The translations under genes and the position numbers were made by a program. From Ixodes scapularis (Eukaryota; Arthropoda; Arachnida; Ixodida; Ixodidae), in the NCBI RefSeq assembly GCF_016920785.2, contig NW_024609837.1, positions 39,735,543 through 39,799,542 on the forward strand: a DNA stretch of 64,000 nucleotides, given 5' to 3'. This document shows positions 56,545-64,000 of this stretch, piece by piece (within the stretch, counting starts at the first letter, position 1; each line of letters opens with the position of its first letter). The notes beneath the pieces were generated by a model. The model did not search any database. It saw only the letters and a program-made list of their open reading frames with translations, and was not told the DNA's origin.

Positions 56545-58439
56545 CGAATTGGATGTAACAGCTATATCCCGAACAAGAAGATATCGACATTGTCAACGTA
56601 GAGTGTCGACACTTGTGGTGAACACAAATCGGGGGTACATGCTTTGCTGACTGAGTCATCCGAAACAACGCATCAATGAATAAATCAAGAGACAAAAATT
56701 ACTGGGCATCCTTCAGCTGTCGCGTTTTGTGGCCCCCAAAAGAGACAATAGGAATACACAAATCATGTGAGAATTGTTTTAAACTTTTATCATCAAGTGG
56801 TTGCTATATTTCAGACTGGGGACGGTGTTCATTGTTGTCGCTGTTGCTGTTCTTTTCAGGAAACTTTGGCGAGCGTGTGCACCTTGAACTACAGCAGACA
56901 AGCTACACCTCCCAAGATGACCGTTCTACTTTCTACTTACATGGCTTCAATGCTAAAACGCGACTGCTAATCGAAACACATAAAAATAGTTTTATGCTAT
57001 TGAAGAAAACTAGCGTATTTATTGACTTATACACGCAACTAAAAATAGTGTCTTGCTAAAAGAATATTCGTCATTTCAATGCCTCAAATATGCGGTTCGC
57101 TTTCAGAAAAAAATATTCTAGATTGATTTTATAAACTTCAAGCTTCTTTAGGATTTCTTGTTCTTTTTGTTTTCGTACACGTCTTCCTGCTTTTATTCTC
57201 TCATTATGTACACGCTGGATGTAAAATAATATTAATAATAACAAGCTTTCTGTTTTTGTCATCGTCATTTTCTCAGTTTCACATTGATCTATCACAGGAA
57301 CGAAAGCAAAAACCAGATAAATATTCCGAAGACCCCTTCCCGCCTGAATAGTTGAGGAGGACGAAGCAGACATACGCCCCCTGAATCGTTCCCCTCTGTC
57401 TTTTGCCTCGCGCCATTTTCTTTTTGCTTTATTTTATCCCTTAATTCTTTTAAGGTTACCGTTCCTATCTCCTCTCCTACCAATAAATGCGACCGATACG
57501 CCGCGAGCCACGGTTGGCAAAGCGGAGGATTCTTTTTTTCTTTTCTCCCTCTCCCGTCGCTCTATTTTTTCGTTTCACTTTTCACTCAATGCTCGCCCCT
57601 CCTCCAAACTTCTAGCAAAGAGCCATCGATACTTAGAACGCAATTTTTCCTGCATACAACTATTTCTATTGATAAATAAACGGGAATGAAGTGCAAAAGA
57701 AAAAGGAAAAAGAAGCATTCAAGAACGCACATAAAAAACGCCAAATAAGACGGAGCGGAAACAGCGAGACAAAGGGGAAAAAAACGCCCCTAAAAAGACC
57801 CTTGGGGCTGAGAAGGGGACGGGAGATGGGGAAGACGCATCGGAGATTCCTTCCATTTGTGCCGAGCCAACCATCGGAGTCCGTTGCTGTCACCGACGCG
57901 AGCCACATTTTTCAAACGCCATTCCCCTGGAACCTTCCATCGCTTTTCCTCCTGTTCTCGGTCCGCTCGCCGTGAGAGACGGTAGGTTAGAACGCCAGCT
58001 TTGTTTACAGTCTCTTGAGCGAACAACTCCACTCTAACACTCTCTTCCTCTCATTTTTCGGTTCCCGATCTACCTTTCCTTTTCGAACAAGCCAAATCCG
58101 TAGCCCCCAATCCTATATCAAGTGGTCTGGTAGCGACAATGGCCAACGCTACTCCAATCCAGATGGTAGATCTCATCCGTTTCATGCCCAGCAAATTGGT
58201 GGCACAGCGCGCAACAAAACAAGAACAGAGGCAGGCAGTAGGCAAGACGAGCGCTGATCTTAAACTAAGCATTTATTTAAACTACGTTGAACGAAGAAAA
58301 CAAACGCACTATAATCGCGCCAAAACGTGCTCACAAAGACCATTGCGCGCTGTATCACCAATTTGTGGAGATAGACCAACTCGCCTGCTTAGCCACTTTG
58401 ATTCATTCCCAGCCCAAATGAAATTGTCCCCCTTTCTTT
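56541..58439. other. No gene recognised in 1.9 kb
   Basis: T-rich and purine-rich patches. Frames at 57666-58032 overlap antisense and lack motifs. A 160-codon frame (58139-58621) ends in SINE sequence and is not a gene. Confidence 0.4.
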
Positions 58440-58628
58440 TTCCACTTGCCCTTTCCACGCAGTGGAAAGGGTTCAATCCCCCTTCATGCCCGTTTCAATC
58501 TGAAGGAGCATCGTTCAGCGATCTGGTCGTGTATCATTACTGCTTGGTGCACGATACGGACCCCAGGCTAGGAGATGGTACTGCACCGGCTAAATTTATC
58601 GTCTACGGCGTAAACCAATGACGCCGTA
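58440..58628 (+). mobile_element. tRNA-Ser-derived SINE, 5'-truncated copy
   Basis: Aligns with the minus-strand SINE at 541-854. The variable-arm stem CCCTTTCCAC/GTGGAAAGGG (58449-58471) and B box GGGTTCAATCCCC come first, then TGCCCGTTTCAATCTG, GAGCATCGT, GGTCGTGTATCA, GACCCCAGGCTAG and GCACCGGCTAAATTT. It ends in a terminal hairpin, TACGGCGT (58604-58611) with ACGCCGTA (58621-58628). The A-box half of the tRNA head is missing. The two copies share the 3' hairpin despite sequence changes in both arms. Confidence 0.7.
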
Positions 58629-59339
58629 CTTCAAAAGCAGAACAACCTTACGCTGTCAAAACAAGAATGTAAAAGAAAAACACAATGAACACTGGAAAGG
58701 ATAGAAGGGCGTTCGTTTTTTTCATGGGTTACTTTGGCAGTGTTTCCTCTTCATGGAGTTTTACACACAAGACGTTACTGCGTCATCTTCGAGCATAGTT
58801 CTTCCTGGTTAAATTACTGTTCGGTGGGCGCAAATAATGATCCAGTGGGAACCGTTCCATATTGAGAAGAGCCTGAGTCAGCCGAAAGACAGAGGCCCGT
58901 ACAACCAAATACTGGCTGCCTCCTCGGCTGTTTGTTAACAAGTGGGGAAATACGATAACTGCGATGTATACGTAAAAGTGGGATATCCTCGAAATTCAGC
59001 GGGCCACAAAATGCTACGATGCCGACTGTAGTCAGGCCGGATCCCGGCACAGTGCTGTAAGTGTACTGTGTGACACAGTTCATTACCATGTATGTAGGTT
59101 TGGAAGCGGGCAGCCTGCGTTAGGTTCGCATAGTGCATTCAGTCTATGTACCTTGCCTCTGTCTCATTAGTTGACCTCAAGTCTTCACAGCTGGATTCAA
59201 TATGGTGGTTGAAGTCAACAGGGAAGAGAATGTGTAAAAACAATTCCCATAAAAATTGATCCGATAAAAAAAAAAAAAAAGAATACTGCACGCAGGTCGG
59301 AGATGACATGTGCCCTGGTTCGTGCTGATTCGGTGGAAA
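58629..59339. other. No feature recognised
   Basis: A-run at 59267-59280. No gene seen. Confidence 0.4.
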
Positions 59340-59358
59340 GGGGGGGGGGGGGGGGGGG
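59340..59358. repeat. Poly-G tract, 19 bp
   Basis: Uninterrupted G run with no recognised element around it. Confidence 0.95.
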
Positions 59359-61663
59359 CTCGGCGCATTGCGGAGAAAACGTATTAAAACACCAATGTCG
59401 CGCTTTCAGAGATTCTACGTGTAGCACACGGAAACTTTACTACCGCGAAATTTCCCGGCGCCTTTTTATTATTTGTGACATCGGGAGAGCATATCGCTGG
59501 GGTCGTAATTTGTATAGGTGGTTAGTGGGGCATATTAGGCACCAAAGTTAAGCGAAAGGTAACAAGAAATAAAGCTTGTAGATTACTGGATTACTGGATT
59601 ACATATAGATTACTGGATTGCAAACTCTTCTAGGAAAAGTATCCAGCAGATTTTTTTAACGCAATTTATTTTCCACTTTTTAAGATATTGAGTTTTAATA
59701 TGGTAATTTTTCAAAGTATTTAAACTTCTAACATTCATTCCTTAATTGCTGGTTTTTATGTCTTTTTATGCCTAGAATTCTTAAATTGCACAAATTTCCG
59801 AAAAGAATGCGCTTCATCCAACTTTCCTTCCTTCAATATAAGACTGCAATCGCGGTCCCCAAGCAAAAAGAAGCGTATTCACGAAGAACTAGCTATTACT
59901 CAATGTCAAGACGAAACGTAAAATACCTTAAAAGTGCTTTGTGTTATTATAAAAATGAGGCAAAAATTGAAGCGCTCCAGTTGGTCCCTTCAAATGCAGA
60001 GCGATTCGAAAATTTAAAGAAAAACCTTTAGCTCGCGAAATCTCTCACGCAAAACTAGAAAATGCAAGCTTCTATTTAAACTTAATCTTTTCAAATATTA
60101 TAGTCCGACTACTTGAATAGGATGGCCCCTTCCGAATAGCCACGACCGAATTTTTCCATGACGAACGGAGATGGAATAGGTCTCAATTCAGATGACAGAA
60201 AGCAAGCTCTAAAAACTAGAGGGAGAAAAAAAAAGGCCTTTTTAAAACGCTCAGTTCACTTCTTCGCATTTTATTCTTCCCCTCACGTTCACGAATTTCA
60301 AAGAAAACTGTCACATTACGACAAAAGCCTTATGTTGACGAAAAGGTTTGTTGTTTTTTCTGTTTTCTTTTTCAAAGTAACAAAATATAAAAAGAAACTA
60401 CTTTGCCTCGACCCAAGGAATTGCGGGAAGCCTTCAAATTTCAAATTTAAAAACTTCGACAAAAATATACATAATTCACTAAGCGAAGAGACTCTTTCAA
60501 ACTATTAAAGCTTCGTCCCATCAGCTCTCAGATTTGTGTGGTTCATTATTGGTATTCGGATTCTTCTCTCACAGAAGCCTCAGCCCAAAATCAAACAAAA
60601 TCAAACACAAAGAAAACTAACGGTTCAGGAACGTCTCCGAACCATTTCAACACCACCGATAAATGAAAGCATCCATCGGCCTCTCGTCGGTCGACCCTTT
60701 TCCCTTTCTCTCCAATTCGGTCAAGCCCTCACCAAACAAAAACGTTAAGTAAAAAAAAAAAAAAAAAAAAGAAACTGGTATGTCTAAGGAAGCGAGACCC
60801 CAAGCAACAGGAGAGAGCTTTGGACTTGGTAATGTGATGGCCAGCCCTCGCCATCTTTCTACAATAAAAACACAAACGCAAAGAAATACAAAAAAAAAAA
60901 AAACCTAGAGGAAAGTTGACCTATAGGCACCCGGACTCCGCCACCGCGACGTGATAGAAACACATTAGAAAGCAACGACGAATAATCCCTAGGGATAAAA
61001 CTCGAAAACGTAACACACGGTGGGCTTAAAAAGAGAAAAAATGCAGAAGCAAGATAAAAGGAACGTAACATCTCCCAGATGCCCCCACCTTTCTCTCTAG
61101 AGAAGGACAGAGCCTCGGCAGAGAGCTATTGAAGCAGGGGCTTCTTTCGAGTGCATCATCTCCATTTCCGCCGCTAAGACCATCCGTCTGCACAGGGCGA
61201 GCGCTCCACGTGTCCCGCTATCGAGGAAAAAAAAAAAGAATAGCAAAAACACAATGGAGGACCCTTAGAGTGTTTTCCGATCCCTCTTCTGTCCAACGAG
61301 GACTCTATAAATGGCGAAAGGAAGCCCAGGCGTGCCTGTTGCAAGCTGGACACTAAGACTCTCTGGGCGAACATCCTCTCTGTGGTGCACCAACCCTTCG
61401 TCCAGCCTTAGTTCTCGATTGTACGCCGTCGGATCTTGACGTGGACTGTGGCAGAGGCAACACGCGAGCGTTCGTAGATTAGAGTTTCGAAACTGAGTTC
61501 ATTTAGCACGTAATTACAGCTCTGACCGTCATTGCGTATGTGCGAACGGTGGTTTGAATTGAATAGCGCAATGATTTACCTGATTTTTGCACTCTAAAAA
61601 AAACAGTCGCCGCGACATTCCCCAGCACTGTCAAGACAATCAGTGACGCAGCGCTATTCGATC
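59359..61663. other. No gene recognised in 2.3 kb
   Basis: TGGATTACTGGATTAC-type short tandem repeat at about 59583-59620. AT-rich 59640-60500. A-runs at 60750-60770 and about 60890-60902. Frames to 116 codons lack motifs. Confidence 0.4.
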
Positions 61664-61671
61664 TAAACCAT

Positions 61672-61739
61672 GATTGATTGATTGATTGATTGGGTTATAA
61701 TGGCGCAAAATTATCTGAGTCTATAATGTGTTCGGTACA
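61672..61739 (-). mobile_element. 68-bp retroposon with 8-bp TSD, copy 2
   Basis: TAAACCAT flanks the insert at 61664-61671 and 61740-61747. On the minus strand the insert starts TGTACCGAACACATTATAGA, runs through TTTTGCGCCATTATAACCC and ends in a (CAAT)n tail of five units. Start, core and tail type match 29178-29236, with about one mismatch in four. Confidence 0.7.
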
Positions 61740-62019
61740 TAAACCATTGCTAAAAGCGAGTTGGGGAGAAGAAAGAGCTGTAGTAGCATATGATACGAGA
61801 AAACTATGTATATGATGCATGTATAAGTGCAAAGGTATGAACACGAATTCAGAGAGGTAAAATCAAATCATAATAGGTGTATAAGGCCGATTGCTGTGAC
61901 GGAAACAAAACCTGTGGGAACCCATCGTGTTCCTTCCCACCACATCGTGCGCTGCTGACGCCATGTGGCGATAGAATCGAAGGGGCGTCGCCGAAGTGGA
62001 CAATCTCGCGCCCACAGCG

Positions 62020-62560
62020 GCGTTGCCTGGGGATTACGAGGCTAGAAAAAGGACGGAGAAACGACGGTTACGGCTCTTGGCTGTGCGGGACGAACGAGGA
62101 CGGCTGCCTGAATTCTTGAGCGCGGTTCTTTGATTGCCGCCGCTAGCCAGCGACCTGCCCGGAGCTGCGCCCCCCCCCCCCCCCCCCCCCCTTCCCCTTC
62201 CCCCCATGGAAGACGACTGCCTGGCTTCTAGACTGCGGGGCTTGGATTGCCGCCGCAAGCCGGGGACCTTCCCGGAGCCCCTGGATGAGTGCCCGTCGAA
62301 ACCAACGTGGCCACTTGCCCGGAACCACAGGTTCCCATGGACAACGTTCGAGCGCCTGCAGATCATCGGGAAGCCGACCCAGGGCGACGTTTGCGCGCTG
62401 CCCGCCGACTGCCCGGACATTGACGTGAGGCTTGCCTCGTAAACATTGTTGGGTTAATAAACAGTTAACCTAGAGCGTGTGTCTGTCCAGTAGAGGAAGG
62501 GGCGTTAAAGGACCGCCCAAAATGGCGCCCAACGTGTTTCTTCTCAGGTGGACCGCTTGC
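62020..62560 (+). mobile_element. Possible LTR end plus primer-binding site
   Basis: TGGCGCCCAACGTG (62523-62536) resembles the tRNA primer-binding site found just after the 5' LTR of several LTR retrotransposons. Upstream are a TTAATAAAC poly-A-like signal (62454) and GC-rich sequence with a 22-bp C run (62170-62191). The stretch GATTGCCGCCGC is followed by a related copy about 100 bp later (62132 and 62247). No second LTR, gag or pol was found, and LTR borders cannot be set. This is a weak candidate. Confidence 0.25.
62170..62191. repeat. Poly-C tract, 22 bp
   Basis: Uninterrupted C run followed by a C-rich CTTCCCC stretch. Confidence 0.95.
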
Positions 62561-62799
62561 ACTGCTAGGTGGGCTGCTGTTCTTGGAGGAAGACAGACCG
62601 TGGTCACGGAGGCGTGCAGTTCCAACGCTCCGGCAATGTTTTACGTTTATACTAACAACCCATTTCTGTCACGTTAATAAACGTAGTTTCTCGTTTTGGA
62701 AACCCCGGCTTCGTGTTGTTCCTCCCGGACGGGTATGCAGCAAGGCAACCCTACCACAAACCACAGATGTGGTATAAGAGGTTCATCAACAAATAAAAT

Positions 62800-64000
62800 C
62801 ATAAAATGAAAAGTAGTTACAGCGTCCTGACTGGACCATACGCATTGAAATCAAGTAAGGCATGGAGTATAGTTAAAGGGCTGGGGCAGTGCTTAGACTC
62901 CGGGGCATCTTCACCACGTTGTAGTATCCGTGTTTTCCCAACCTGAAGGTTGGGAATGAGTTGTTCGTGCAATGTGAGTGGGGCGTTGCATGAGTTTAAC
63001 ATCATCCAAAATATTCAGAGCCATCTTTTTGTTTGTTTGTGCTTTCTGTCTAAGAAAGGTACGTGTATAATTCCTTGAGCTCCTTGAGCCAGAATCTAAC
63101 GAAAACTGCTTGCCAAGAATATATGCATGTTCCTGCAGGCTTTCAGGGCATACTCTATTTTTTGTCAACAGAGGAATAGAAAATCACGGTAAGAGGCCTT
63201 TATTTTGGGAACTCAGTACCATACCTCATTTTTTGTTGCCTGGATAGTTATTGATGATTTATAGACGTTTGGACAGCCTGCGAACAAAAGGTGCAGCAGA
63301 ATTAATTATCTGAAATTAATAAGGTTCCTCGGTGTGGTGTATCACCTAAAAATGTCCCACATGCTTTGTTTCTTTGTTTTTTCTTTTTTGTCTTCTGGAA
63401 GTTTTTATCTCCCCATGATTTTGGTTGTTTAGGAAAGTGAGTGAATGTCATGGGTATTGCGAGTATAGCAGCTTGCAAGATGCGCTTCGTTGTAAGTTTC
63501 GCTGCCTCGTCGAAGAAGGGTGGGTGGACAGATGTAATAGCTAAAAGAGATGATTGCTCAAAAAGAGCCCAATCGGCTTTGTCCAACTTCCACCCAAGTG
63601 ACAGAGTCGCAAGTGTGACAGGGTAATTGTGGAAGTCGAAAATAATGGGGAAATGATCACTACCATTTGGATTAGAAATTACTACCCCCGATGAAAGTGG
63701 AAATTATGTGGGATGCACAGGTAACGGATCCATTGATGTGAACGTGCGTGATACTGTGGAATACTGTGTAGCTTCTTTCGAGTTTAACAAACAGAGTCCA
63801 AGGACAATAAATCAAGCCCAACAAATCCTCATTTTTTATCTTTCCGCCCGCTTTCCCTCAAAGGATTATGAACATTAAAATCACCCACAAGCACAAAAAG
63901 AGGGAAATACTTATTAATCGATTAGTCAGTATACGTGTAGCAACGGTCTCTAGTGACGTGTTTAAGGGCACTGCACGGCGTAGAACCAAGTGTTCTAAAA
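62800..64000 (-). pseudogene. I-type LINE ORF2 (endonuclease to RT start), partial
   Basis: The minus strand enters at the window edge and shows: VGDFNVHNPL with GDFNV at 63885-63871; SDHFPI at 63661-63644; then a linker GWKLDKADWALFEQSSL and a basic KTKKKKQRNKACGTF stretch (63586-63302), the usual endonuclease-RT connector. After that come NYTRTFLRQK (near 63070) and APLTLHE (near 62980), and a final weak match to RT motif 1 near 62830. Stops and shifts interrupt the frame. The catalytic RT core, RNase H and 3' tail are missing: homology stops near 62800 and unrelated sequence follows. Loss of the 3' part is unusual for non-LTR insertions. Confidence 0.65.

Noticed and set aside
58139..58621. 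160-codon plus-strand frame
   Set aside because: Its C-terminal third is translated SINE sequence (58440-58628), so the frame is accidental.
1..64000. CRISPR array, bacterial operons, phage or rRNA genes
   Set aside because: No regularly spaced direct repeats with unique spacers, no ribosome-binding-site-led gene strings and no rRNA-like stretches. LINEs, SINEs and MITEs mark the DNA as eukaryotic.

Overview
This window is eukaryotic, repeat-dense, non-coding genomic DNA. I found no host protein-coding exon I could defend, no rRNA gene, no CRISPR array and no bacterial-style operon. The longest stop-free frames are under 200 codons, and most lie in low-complexity or transposon sequence. The mix of RNase H-bearing I-type LINEs, Tx1-like L1 elements, tRNA-derived SINEs, hAT elements, many fold-back MITEs and long C/G homopolymers suggests an arthropod. 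My best guess is a chelicerate, probably a tick. That guess rests on memory of repeat types, not on a database search.

Layout. 0-12 kb: a tRNA-Ser-like SINE with target-site duplication (TSD) at 541-854, several short palindromic MITEs (two of one family at 1320 and 6606), a cluster of TGACGTCA sites near 7.1 kb, and a 17-unit minisatellite built on the palindrome TCACGTGA (10732-11072). 15.5-22.1 kb: dense DNA transposons. These are a fold-back element flanked by TA (15508-16240), an element flanked by TTA (16419-17684), a hAT MITE with perfect 8-bp TSD nested in a palindrome (18467-18830), and a hAT element with 8-bp TSD (19976-22059) whose left tip is split by a second element. 24-33 kb: a palindrome at 24.08 kb, a 59-bp retroposon with 12-bp TSD (29178-29236), and a decayed CR1/L2-like reverse transcriptase (RT; 31690-32905). 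36.8-40.2 kb: a 3.35-kb hAT element with perfect 8-bp TSD carrying a nested 1.54-kb element. 41.5-43.6 kb: a decayed Tx1/L1-type RT. 43.8-44.5 kb: tRNA-like sequences, two of them head-to-head in one palindrome. 46.0-51.7 kb: an essentially full-length I-type LINE on the minus strand with a 13-bp TSD and recognisable ORF1, endonuclease (EN), RT and RNase H. 54.3-54.7 kb: a 390-bp palindrome. 58.4 kb: a second copy of the tRNA-Ser SINE. 61.7 kb: a second copy of the ultra-short retroposon. 62.8-64.0 kb: the EN and RT start of another I-type LINE, running off the window edge.

The recognisable genes all belong to mobile elements and all carry lesions. What is best supported is the insertion history: five insertions have TSDs of 8-13 bp, and nesting order can be read in three places. 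The most unusual signals are the pair of 59-68 bp retroposons sharing both ends, the excess of the 8-mer TGACGTCA, the TCACGTGA minisatellite, and a 23-bp perfect inverted duplication inside the LINE RT.
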